From Flavobacterium sp. HJJ (GTDB lineage: Bacteria > Bacteroidota > Bacteroidia > Flavobacteriales > Flavobacteriaceae), in assembly GCF_015351475.1 (NCBI RefSeq), contig NZ_JADKPR010000007.1:153755-217754 (forward strand): 64,000 nucleotides of DNA, written 5' to 3'. The number at the start of each line of letters is the position of its first letter. Within the stretch, counting starts at the first letter, position 1. Positions 34,470 to 44,500 of the stretch are shown here, piece after piece. The notes beneath the pieces were generated by a model. It had not been told where the DNA came from, did not search any database, and saw only the letters and a list, made by a program, of their open reading frames with translations. A program made the position numbers and the translations under genes.

Positions 34470-36077
34470 TTAATAACCAGTATTTTGAGTTATTAAACCA
34501 CCGCTTAAATCTATTTCCAATTGTGGAATTGGCCATAGTAAATTTTTGGCAGGATTAAAATTGATTCCTTTGTCTTGTGCTTCTTTCAAGTTTGTGGTTT
34601 CATAAGGATCTGTAGAGCTTAAGTTATATTTAACAAAAGTTCCGTTTGGTCCCATCAAAGATTCAATAACAGATTTTCCAGTGCTTGGGTCTTTCTCACG
34701 ACGGATATCAAATAGACGTAATCCTTCGAAAGCCAATTCTAAACGGCGCTCTTTGTAAATTTGTCTCAATAAATTTGGACCAGCCAAACCAACTTTAGGA
34801 TCAAGTTTTACACGGGCTCTGATAACATTGATATCTGCCAAAGCTCCTCCAGCATCACCTAATTGGTATGCTGCCTCTGCTCTTGTCAAATACATTTCAG
34901 CCAAACGGATCAATGGCACATTAAGCGGCAGTTTTCCATCTTTTTTGTCCAATGCACGACGTGTAGCAATTGGAATATAATACTTACGGCAGATACGTCC
35001 TGATTTATTATCATTCAAGCTGAATTTATGAGTTGGATTCAATACTTCATCACCATAAGCAGCTTCACCCCATTTAGTGATTGTACTTCTACGTCTAATC
35101 ACATCATTTTCAGAAACATAGGCGTTTTCCAAGTCACTTGTTGGCATACACCATCCCCATCCGTCAATAACATCTTTTGCATCATTGCTTGGGAAGTTTT
35201 TCTTATCCTCGCCTCTTGCACCTGAAAAAGTAGGAAGCATAGATCCTAAATTTTTATCCTGTACAGAAGAAGACTGAGCCTCCAAAATTGATTCTACACC
35301 ATTATGGTTGTTAACATCCCAGATTTTCAAGAAATCTGCTTCAAGAGCATAAGGCCCTTCAGTGATAACTTTGTTTGAGTATTGTTTTGCTTCTGCCCAT
35401 TTTCCTTGAAATAAAGATACACGAGCTAATAAAGCATAAGCAGCCCATTTGTTCACTCTTCCGTTTCTGTTAACTGGAATGCTTTCTAATTTTGCAGCAG
35501 ATTCTTTAAGATCGGCTTCAATTTGTGCATACACAGCAGTAACTGGACTGCGCTCCAATTTCAAATCGCCTGTTCCTAGAGATGTTGTATATAATGGAAC
35601 AGCTCCAAAATTATTTACAAGCTCATAATAGCAATAAGCGCGTACAAACAATGATTCACCGATATATTGGTTTTTTTGTGAATCAGAAAGCGGCGATAAA
35701 GCCATTTTTTCTAAACCAATGTTAGCTGATTGAATGGTATAATAATGAGCGGTATAAATACTGTTCATAGATCCCATATTTTCTGGTGTAACAATGTACT
35801 GAGCACAAGGTCTGAAAGCACCGCTGTCCTGTCCTGTATTCCCCATCCATGCATCGTCAGTAGCTGATTCATTTGTCAATCTTGGTGCCAGTAATGTATA
35901 CCAGTCGTTTGACATTAATAATCTATGCGTTAGTTCGTTTACATAGTTTTCGCATTCTGTCGCTGTTTGAAAATAGTTTTCTAAGGTTTGCTTTCCTCTT
36001 TGTTCTTTATCGATAAAATCTTCACAAGAAACTGCAATTAGAGCAAATGCTAGTACTGATAATATTATTTTTTTCAT
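34470..36077 (-). CDS. susD: SusD/RagB family glycan-binding lipoprotein
   Basis: The 535-residue protein has a lipobox ending at Cys18 (LIAVSCED). The SusD fold follows: N-terminal TPR-like helices with MLNAFAYxx-type aromatic residues, the SLFVRAYCYYELVNNFGAVPL segment near residue 143, and the C-terminal RLAEMYLTRAEAAYQ and KERRLELAFEGLRLFDI segments. SusD caps the SusC channel and captures oligosaccharides. It starts 11 bases after SusC and is followed one base later by GH30. The gene symbol names the family role, not starch specificity. Confidence 0.95.
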   Translation of the reverse strand: MKKIILSVLAFALIAVSCEDFIDKEQRGKQTLENYFQTATECENYVNELTHRLLMSNDWYTLLAPRLTNESATDDAWMGNTGQDSGAFRPCAQYIVTPENMGSMNSIYTAHYYTIQSANIGLEKMALSPLSDSQKNQYIGESLFVRAYCYYELVNNFGAVPLYTTSLGTGDLKLERSPVTAVYAQIEADLKESAAKLESIPVNRNGRVNKWAAYALLARVSLFQGKWAEAKQYSNKVITEGPYALEADFLKIWDVNNHNGVESILEAQSSSVQDKNLGSMLPTFSGARGEDKKNFPSNDAKDVIDGWGWCMPTSDLENAYVSENDVIRRRSTITKWGEAAYGDEVLNPTHKFSLNDNKSGRICRKYYIPIATRRALDKKDGKLPLNVPLIRLAEMYLTRAEAAYQLGDAGGALADINVIRARVKLDPKVGLAGPNLLRQIYKERRLELAFEGLRLFDIRREKDPSTGKSVIESLMGPNGTFVKYNLSSTDPYETTNLKEAQDKGINFNPAKNLLWPIPQLEIDLSGGLITQNTGY

Positions 36078-36088
36078 GTTCTTTTTTA

Positions 36089-39000
36089 TTAAAATCCTAC
36101 ATTAACACCCATCAAGATTGTTGGCTGTACTGGATAATTCCATCCTCCAAAACCTGCTCCTTTAACTCTGTCTCCTTTATCAGGATCTCCTCCTGCAACT
36201 TCAGGATCAACACCTGTATAGTTAGTTACAGTCCATAAATTTTGACCTGATATAGACAATCTAAGTCTGTCAAGTCCAAACTGATTAAGGAAAGTATATC
36301 CAATCTGAAGGTTTTTCATACGCATAAATGACCCGTCTTCAACATACAATGATGAGAATTTTGTAAAGTTTTCGTTGTTGTCATTTTTAGACAGACGCGG
36401 TACAGAATTCGAAGTTCCTTCTCCATGCCAAGCCATATCTTCAAGCCCAGCGACTTTATTAGTCAAACTTGCACCATTATATAAGTCAGAAATATTTTGG
36501 TTTACAATTTCATTACCAATACTTGCATAGAAGTTAGCAACCAAATCAAAACCTTTGTAAGCTAAATTCAAGTTAAAGCCCATAGTGTAATCCGCCCATG
36601 GAGATCCAATTTTTGTTCTGTCCTTATCATCCAGCTTACCGTCACCATTTACATCTTTAAAACGAATATCTCCCACTTGAGCATAAGGCTGTAATTTGGT
36701 TCCGTGATCATCTGTATGAGAATTCAGTTCTGTTTGATTTTGGAACAGTCCATCAGCAACATATCCGTAAAAATATCCAGGTTCATCACCTTCAACAGTC
36801 AAGGTTCTGCTGTTTGATCCGTATAATTTTTCACCGTCAGCTGACAATGAAATCATATCAACGTTAACAGTTGTAAACGTAAAATCTGCACCATAAGAGA
36901 AAGCTCCTTTTTTATCTTTATAAGACAAAATCAAATCAATACCATTCGATTTCATAGAACCTACGTTTGTCCACATCGTTGAATAGTCTGGGAATCCGCT
37001 GTAAGTTGGAAACTGTTTCTTGAACAGCATATCTTTTGTTGTTTTTTGATAATACTCTAAAGTTCCTGAAATTTTATTTTTCAACAATCCAAAATCAAGA
37101 CCAAAGTTAAAATCTTCCACAGTTTCCCATTTAATGTCTTTATTAGCCATAGAAGAAGGGTAAGAAGTATCTACAACTCCACCTCCGATAACATAATATC
37201 CTGTCCCAATATTTGACTGATAAACAGCATCTGGTAAATTCTGATTTCCTACTTTACCCCATCCTGCTTTTAAACTAAGATTATTTATCACATCTTTTGT
37301 GTTTTCCATAAACTCTTCATTTGAAATTCTCCAAGAAGCTGATGCAGATGGGAAATTCGCCCATTTGTTATTAGCCATAAATTTTGAAGAACCGTCACGT
37401 CTGAATGAACCTGTCAAGTAATATTTACTGTCATAGTTATAAGAAAGACGTGAAAGATAAGATTCCAAAGAACTAGACCAACTGTTACCCTCACTCTTAA
37501 AATTTTTGGTAGCCGCATTTAGTTCTCTCATAGAATCTGTATTGTTCGGTACTCCTTCTCCGTAGCCCTTTACATCATTTCCATTGTATTCTTCCATTGT
37601 AGCACCTACCATTAAAGATAGATTATGTTTATCAGCAAATGTTTTGTTATAGGTTGCTGTAGTCTGCCATGTCCAGTCATGATTAGTCGTATTCTTTCTT
37701 TCAATACTATTGATTTCTGCTTTTTCGTGTGCCGCATCAATTACGAAATCTGGTCTGAAAATACTTTGTGTTTTATCACCTACTTCGATAGATCCCTGAG
37801 TACGGAAAACCAGTCCTTTGATAGGTTCATATTGTAAATAAGCATTGGTATTCAAATTGTACTGATCAGTGTAATCATCATATCTTGCAACAGAAGCTAC
37901 TGGATTCCAAACATACGATGGAGAACGCGCATAGACGCTGTATTCATTTTCGGTACCGTTTAATTGGTCTGCCGGTTTGTAAATTGGCGTAATTGGATCA
38001 ACTTTATCAAAATCGGCCCAGTTCCCTGGTGAACCCCAAGTTTCGAAACGCGGATTTAAAGTAATACCAACCGAAACTTTATCAGAAAATTTGAAATCAT
38101 TAGCAATTCTTGCCGTAATTCTTTCCCATCCGCCTACTCCGTAAAAAGAGTCCGATTTATAATAGTTCAAACTTGCAGCATAGGTGTTTTTTTCAGAACC
38201 TCCTGTTACTCCTATGGAAGCATTTGTTACTGGTGACGATTTTTTGATTCCTGTTCCCCACCAATCAGTAGTTTTTCCTCTGTATTGCTCAGCATTTGGC
38301 AGATACTCAGAGTATCCAGAAGCAGTATACGCTTTATTCATAATATTTGCATAGCTTTCAGCATCTGCCATATTATAAGGATTATCCATCATTTGGAAAC
38401 CACTGCTCAAATCAACATTGAATTTAGGTTTTCCAACTTTACCCCTTTTGGTTGTGATAAGAATAACACCATTTGACGCACGAGAACCATAAATAGCACT
38501 TGCAGAAGCATCTTTAAGCACATCCATAGACTCAATCTCATTGTTACTCAAAAAGTTAATACTCGTTCCCATTGGAACACCATCAACAACGTAAAGAGGA
38601 TCGGTGCTAAGATTTAAAGTAGATATACCACGAATCAATACTCTTGGCTGTGCTCCAGGACCTCCTTGTCCTGTTACCTGAACTCCAGAAACTTTTCCCT
38701 GCAGTGATTCAGTAGCATTACCTACAGTCATCGTTTGAAGTTCTCTTCCTTTAATAGAAGAAATCGAAGTCGTTACATCTTTCTTTTTCATTGTTCCATA
38801 ACCTACAACTACTACTTCATCCAGGTTTTGTCCAACTTGTTCCAAAACAACATCAATTGCTGTTCTATCGCCAACAGTTACTATTTTTGTTGTAAAACCG
38901 ATGAATGAAAACTGAAGCTCGGCGTCTTTGCTTGGAACTACAATAGAAAATTTACCATCAAAATCGGTAGAAGCAGAAGCTCCTGTTCCTTTCACAATAA

Positions 39001-39121
39001 TATTTGCACCTGGAATCGGCAAGGCAGTTTTGTCCTTAACAGATCCTTTTACTGTTATTTGCGCAAATGCTGCACTACTGCACAACACGGCTATAAATAA
39101 CCATATAAATTTATATTTCAT
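36089..39121 (-). CDS. susC: SusC/RagA family TonB-linked outer-membrane transporter
   Basis: The 1010-residue protein has a signal peptide (ending AAFAQ) and a carboxypeptidase-regulatory-like domain (about residues 23-95, starting VKGSVKDKTALPIPGAN). The SusC signature LDEVVVVGYGTMKKKDV follows near residue 100, then the plug (about 115-225, with DVLKDASASAIYGSRASNG) and a 22-strand barrel that ends in an aromatic-Gly-Phe terminus. It imports oligosaccharides using TonB energy together with the SusD lid. It follows the SusE/F-like gene by 46 bases. The glycan is not told by sequence. The symbol gives the family role. Confidence 0.95.
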   Translation of the reverse strand: MKYKFIWLFIAVLCSSAAFAQITVKGSVKDKTALPIPGANIIVKGTGASASTDFDGKFSIVVPSKDAELQFSFIGFTTKIVTVGDRTAIDVVLEQVGQNLDEVVVVGYGTMKKKDVTTSISSIKGRELQTMTVGNATESLQGKVSGVQVTGQGGPGAQPRVLIRGISTLNLSTDPLYVVDGVPMGTSINFLSNNEIESMDVLKDASASAIYGSRASNGVILITTKRGKVGKPKFNVDLSSGFQMMDNPYNMADAESYANIMNKAYTASGYSEYLPNAEQYRGKTTDWWGTGIKKSSPVTNASIGVTGGSEKNTYAASLNYYKSDSFYGVGGWERITARIANDFKFSDKVSVGITLNPRFETWGSPGNWADFDKVDPITPIYKPADQLNGTENEYSVYARSPSYVWNPVASVARYDDYTDQYNLNTNAYLQYEPIKGLVFRTQGSIEVGDKTQSIFRPDFVIDAAHEKAEINSIERKNTTNHDWTWQTTATYNKTFADKHNLSLMVGATMEEYNGNDVKGYGEGVPNNTDSMRELNAATKNFKSEGNSWSSSLESYLSRLSYNYDSKYYLTGSFRRDGSSKFMANNKWANFPSASASWRISNEEFMENTKDVINNLSLKAGWGKVGNQNLPDAVYQSNIGTGYYVIGGGVVDTSYPSSMANKDIKWETVEDFNFGLDFGLLKNKISGTLEYYQKTTKDMLFKKQFPTYSGFPDYSTMWTNVGSMKSNGIDLILSYKDKKGAFSYGADFTFTTVNVDMISLSADGEKLYGSNSRTLTVEGDEPGYFYGYVADGLFQNQTELNSHTDDHGTKLQPYAQVGDIRFKDVNGDGKLDDKDRTKIGSPWADYTMGFNLNLAYKGFDLVANFYASIGNEIVNQNISDLYNGASLTNKVAGLEDMAWHGEGTSNSVPRLSKNDNNENFTKFSSLYVEDGSFMRMKNLQIGYTFLNQFGLDRLRLSISGQNLWTVTNYTGVDPEVAGGDPDKGDRVKGAGFGGWNYPVQPTILMGVNVGF

Positions 39122-39167
39122 ATCTAAATATTTTATTTATTAAATGTTACAACTAGGTTATAACAAA

Positions 39168-40565
39168 CTATTTTTTTGTTATAAAAGCTCTTTCCAGTTC
39201 AGTATCAAGAATTACTTTATACACACCTGGAGCAGCTGGATATTTAGCATTTCCGTTTTCACCTGGTGACATAGTTGCGATACCATTTTTGATAAGTCTC
39301 CAAGATGGATTCCACCATTGTCCTGTAAATGTTGCTTCTATAGTTCCAGTAAGCGTATACTCACCCACTAACTGATATGGATTGTTAGGATTGTTTGCTA
39401 AATGAAGTCCTGTTTGAACCCATCCATTCCAAGTATCCCAGTTAGCATCTTTGATTCCGCCTCCGCAGACACTTACGAAAGGTCTTCTCTGTGCTTCGTC
39501 ATCATGCCATAATCCGTTAGCAATATTTGCCCAGACTTTACTTGACGGCGTATATTTTGTAACTGTGTACGCTAATGTATTTGGATTGACTTTTATTTTA
39601 TAGTATCCTTTTGTTGGTAAAACAATTGGAGCTGCAGTAACATCATCTTTTAAGTTTCCTGATGCGTTCAATCCAAAACAGTGCGGTGCAAAATCTGATT
39701 CCTGCCCTAAGAAATAAATTTCTTTATTATCAGCATCAGCATAATATTTAAATTCGAAATCCTGTCCGTTTTTGTCATGGAAATACATTGGAACTCCAAC
39801 TGCATCTGTAGTAAGGTTAGTTCCTTTTGGCTGATCGCATAAATAAATTGCAGGATACTCATTAGTAGCAACAACATTAATATTTAATGTTCCTGTGTTT
39901 GGAATTGCAAATTTATCTCTTGCAGTAATTGTCAACACATAATTAGCAGCTGTTACAGGCAGCGTATATGTTTTGTTGAAAGTATATGACTGAGGTGCAC
40001 CTGTCAATTGTACAGTTTCATCAATACCTAAAGCAGCACATTTTACCTGAACAAAATCAATACCTGAATTATCGTTAACAGTGAAATTCACAGGCATTTG
40101 GTTACTTGTTGATAACAATACAACAGCTCCTTCTTTTGGAGTTATCATAGCTATCGCAGGAGCATCAAATTCTCCGTCTAATCGTAAATTAATATCCTGA
40201 TCAACTGAATTATTAGAAACGTCTGTTACAGTCAGCTTAATTTTAAAAGCTTCAGATGCTCCTCTGTCAGCAGGAATTTCAAAGAAATAACTTAAATCAT
40301 AAGTTGTAACCAAAGGATCTGCTGCAAAAACAATCACTTTATCTAATGCTAATTCTGCTATTTGAATTCGTACGCTCTTTAATCCTAAATCATCTGCCAA
40401 AGCAGCCTTGATTTCAAATTTTCTATTAGGAGCACCATAAATTTCTGTTGTGCCAACTGTCAGAGTAGGTTTTTCTGAACTTGGAAAATCATCTTTATTA
40501 TCTTGACATCCCGTAAAAAGGACTGCAAAAAAAGTAAGAAAAAATAAAAATTTAATTTTTTTCAT
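39168..40565 (-). CDS. SusE/SusF-like surface glycan-binding lipoprotein
   Basis: The 465-residue protein has a lipobox ending at Cys20 (LFTGCQDN). Several Ig-like beta-sandwich domains follow, at about residues 30-130, 140-235 and 240-345. The C-terminal domain is rich in Trp (WANIANGLWHDD, WDTWNGWV, GQWWNPSWRL), as in SusE/SusF starch-binding modules. It likely holds the polymer at the surface for SusCD. It is unusual that it is the first gene of the operon, ahead of SusC. It is preceded by a 0.9-kb regulatory gap. Confidence 0.82.
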   Translation of the reverse strand: MKKIKFLFFLTFFAVLFTGCQDNKDDFPSSEKPTLTVGTTEIYGAPNRKFEIKAALADDLGLKSVRIQIAELALDKVIVFAADPLVTTYDLSYFFEIPADRGASEAFKIKLTVTDVSNNSVDQDINLRLDGEFDAPAIAMITPKEGAVVLLSTSNQMPVNFTVNDNSGIDFVQVKCAALGIDETVQLTGAPQSYTFNKTYTLPVTAANYVLTITARDKFAIPNTGTLNINVVATNEYPAIYLCDQPKGTNLTTDAVGVPMYFHDKNGQDFEFKYYADADNKEIYFLGQESDFAPHCFGLNASGNLKDDVTAAPIVLPTKGYYKIKVNPNTLAYTVTKYTPSSKVWANIANGLWHDDEAQRRPFVSVCGGGIKDANWDTWNGWVQTGLHLANNPNNPYQLVGEYTLTGTIEATFTGQWWNPSWRLIKNGIATMSPGENGNAKYPAAPGVYKVILDTELERAFITKK

Positions 40566-41474
40566 TTCTTTAATTTTAAAGGTTATTTATTGGTTTTTTA
40601 ATTTTTAAACTATTCAATAGTATCAGGCAGTATTATTAAACTATTCAATCTTGTAACTGCTCCGTTTTATTCTTGTTAGTTTGTCCTGTTCATTTTTTAT
40701 TTTCTAAATAAACAAGAGAGCTGGTTTTGTTTGGATTTAATGAATCAAATCATTTAAAGGATTTAACAGCTTCCTTTCTGCTAAATGTCCTTCTTTGTTC
40801 TGCAATAAACTATTGCAGTAAAAAAATGTTCTTTGGGTTTTTGTCATACGGTTTTTAGATTAATTGTTAGGGTTTTGGTTATTTATAAGTGTTTGTTTTA
40901 CATTTTTAATTTTTAAGAAAAAAAATTATTCGCTGGAACTGTCAAAACTGATTCGCTGACAGAATACAAATAATGTTTTTTAATTAAGTGTTTTTTTAAT
41001 ATTCCGTCTTTCGACAGACTTTTAATAATCAATTCAAAATTTATTATAGACTACGAAAACGATTTTTATTTTGATTAAAATATCCTTTTACAAAACTTAT
41101 TAAATTGACAATAATATAACGTTGTAGTAACTATAAGTGCAAAGTAATGGCTAGTTCTAAAGTTTCATGAGGGGTAAATTGGAAAAAAAAGGAGGTCAAA
41201 TTGGCAATCAAATAGTTTAAAGTTCGAAAAAATACGAAATAACAAAAAATAGTAAATATTTTTTAAATGATATGTAATTATTGTTTTACAGAACAAACAG
41301 ATTCATATTTTTAAAATAATAGTGTAAATAATCTATCTTTTAAGATTAGGGAGACATAATGACGAATAAAAATGAAAATACCAGACTATGATTATTTATT
41401 TTAATCTTAAACAAATCACATCTAGTTAAAAAAATCTAAAATACAATGAGGGAGACTCCCCTCCGATTCAAATA
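40566..41474. other. Large regulatory gap of the PUL, no gene seen
   Basis: This 909-base AT-rich stretch between the SusE/F-like start and the hybrid sensor stop contains no convincing coding frame in either strand. It holds the tandem TTAAACTATTCAAT direct repeat near the SusE/F-like gene and the sensor's terminator hairpin at the far end. The rest may carry the PUL promoter and a long leader. Confidence 0.7.
40605..40649. promoter_or_regulatory. Tandem direct repeat, candidate binding site of the hybrid regulator
   Basis: TTAAACTATTCAAT occurs at 40605-40618 and again, unchanged, at 40636-40649. The copies start 31 bases apart, about three helical turns. They lie 40-84 bases upstream of the SusE/F-like ATG. 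AraC-type HTH domains of hybrid two-component regulators bind direct repeats of this kind, so this is a candidate operator (inference). Confidence 0.5.
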
Positions 41475-41500
41475 TTATTTGACAATATTTAAATCGGAGT
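41462..41500 (-). terminator. Hairpin overlapping the hybrid sensor stop codon
   Basis: CTCCGATT (41462-41469) pairs with AATCGGAG (41493-41500), and AAATATT (41471-41477) pairs with AATATTT (41485-41491). The stem includes the last codons and stop of the sensor gene. There is no clean T-run, so termination is likely but not certain. Confidence 0.5.
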
Positions 41501-44500
41501 TAAAAGAGTTTTTGTATTTCTTGATATATTCTGACGGCGTCATTCCAAAAAGTTTAACAAACTGCTGCCTGAAATATTTTGGATCTTCAAAACCTACTTC
41601 AACACTTGCCTGAGCGATATTCATATTTTCGGTAAGCATTAACATCGCAGCTCTTCTTATTCGGATGGACCGTATAAACGCATTTAATGTCTGCCCGGAA
41701 ATAATTTTAATTTTGGTGTACAGTGTTCTATGGCTCATGCCCATTTCGGCGGCAAAATTTTTAATCGTATAATCACGTTTGTGAATATTAGCCTCAATAA
41801 CAGCAATACATTTTTTTAGAATTTCCTGATATTCGGCTGGAACCTTCTGCGTATTTTCTCGAAGTGTAATGCTATCCAGAAAATAAGTCCGCAAATTACT
41901 GCGGCTTTTCAGCAGTGATTCGACACGGGCGACGAGTAAATCATCGTCAAACGGCTTTGTTATATAATCATCGGCTCCGTCGCTTATTCCCTGCAGATGT
42001 GTTTCCGGATTTTTGGATGCTGTCAATAATATGACTGGAATATGGGATAAACTGCTGTTTTCTTTTATTTTTCGGCATAATTCAAGTCCATCCATAACAT
42101 CCATCGCAATATCACTGATCACCAAGTCGGGCATGTGTTTTTTTGTCAGTTTTAAACCTTCTTCACCGTTATCTGCACTATATATTATATGTGTTTCTGA
42201 AAATAGCTGAATCAAATAATTTCTAATATCTGTATTGTCATCTACTATCAAAAGGGTTCGCTTTTCAGTGAGCATCACTTTATGCAATTCATTATCCGGA
42301 GCAGATTGGCTTGAAGCCTCAACAATATCTTCTACATCATCAGTCATTAATTCTTCGACCAAAGGACTCAATTTTGGAATAACAATGCTTATATGCAGAT
42401 CTTCAAAATGATCCTGACCTTTTAAAAACGTGAGCTTAAAAGTACTTCCTTTTCCTATTTCGCTCGTACAGCTAACTGTTCCTTTATGTTTTTCGACAAA
42501 ATATCTAACAATAAATAACCCGATTCCAAAACCAGAACTGCCTCCTACCGGCACTTTTGAATTCACTCTTTTAAATTTCTCAAAAATAGTTTCCAAATCA
42601 TCAGCTGCAATTCCAGTCCCGCTGTCTAAAACTTCGATAATTACATCTGTTTGATTTTCGGACAAATGAAGACTGATTTCTCCCCCGGCAGGAGTGAACT
42701 TGAAAGCATTTGAAATCAAATTAAACAAGGATATTTCAATTTTCTCATAATCTCCTATTATTTCAATATTGTTTTCCGGTATCTGAAAAGTATAATCAAT
42801 GTTTTTATCTTTTGCCTGATTCACAAAACACTGATGAATTTCATAACAAAGATTATTGACATTTATAACAGACATTTTGAGTTCATCGGCATCATTTTCA
42901 GCTTTACGAAAAAGGAGCAGCTGATCTACTAAACTCAAAAGTCTTCTTGCATTTCGATGTGCTATTACCAAATCAGTCACCGAAGAACTATTTTCTACAT
43001 TTCCTTTTTTAATAGCCTTTTTTAATGGATTTATGATCAAAGACAAAGGCGTACGGAACTCATGAGAAATATACGTAAACATTGATGACTGCTTTTCGGC
43101 AACTTCTTTTTCTTTGGCCCTTTCTAATTCGGCAATTTTTACCTGATACTTTAATTTTTCCTTGTTTTTATTATATCGGATGTATCCATAAATAATTCCT
43201 GCTCCCGCCAGTAAATAAAAACTGTATGCCCACCAGGTTCTATACCATGGCGGTGAAACAATAACAGTGATAAGGCTTTTTTCTTTGTTCCAGCCTCCTC
43301 TAAAATTAGTTGTTTTTACTTTGAAAACATATGTACCCTCTGACAGCCTTGCATAATTTGCTTTCCTAGCCTGACCTACATAATTCCAGCTGTCGTCCCA
43401 CCCGTCTAAATAGTAAGCATAATTAATTTTATCGGCATTGTTATAATCCAATGCCACAAATTCTATTGATAAAGCTGTCTGGTCATATGGCAGTTTCACT
43501 TCTTTGATTCTGCCGGAATCCCATTCAGTAATTAAATCGTTTTTATTTTCTTCAATAGGCTGATTGTTTAAATAAAAATCTGTCAGCAGTAAATTATTCT
43601 TCTGGCTGAACTCTTTTATGTCTTCTGGAAAAAAGGAGTTAAAACCATTTATCCCTCCAAAAAGAAATTCTCCGCTAGACAATTTCAAACCGGCATTGAA
43701 GCTAAATTGATTACTCTGCAGTCCGTCATTTGCTGAAAAATTCCTAAAAGTTTTGGTCTTTTTATCAAATCGGCAGATCCCGTTGTATGTACTCATCCAT
43801 AAATTTCCGGATTTATCCTCCAGCAGTCTCAAAATCGTATTAGAAGGCAGACCGTCATCTGTAGTCAGCCTTTTGAAGGTATTTGTTTTTCTGTCAAACA
43901 GCACCAGCCCTCCTTCCTGAGTTCCCAGCCAAAGATTTTTATCCTTATCCTCGTGTATGCATCGTATAGGATTTCCAATTAGAAACTTTTGGTATTTTCT
44001 GCTTTTTTTATCGATAGCTAATAATGACGTATAATTACAGCCCCAAAACTTACCGTCACTCGCCTCAACAAGGCACTGCAGGTTATCAATGGTTTTATTA
44101 AAAAGCATAAAACTGTTTTTAGCTCTGTCAAATAAATACAATGAACCCTCATTGGTCGCACTTGCCCAAATATCTCCATCGAAGTCTTTATATACAAACC
44201 AGATGTTTTTCTCAATCTGTCTGGTTGATGGATTGTAGCACGAGAACTGGGTAATAGTATTTGATACAGGATTAATCCGGTTTACTCCCCCGGCCCAGGT
44301 TGACACCCAGATGTCATTATTATTATCCCTTATTATTCCTGTGATAAAATTACTGCTGATTTTATGAGAGGAAGCGGCCGTAGTGCTATAAATGGTATAG
44401 GTATTGTTTTTTTTGTTCCAATATTTCAAACCTGCTCCATCTGTCCCTATCCAAAGATTCTTTTTTTCATCTTCGCAAAATGACAAAATGAAATTTTCGG

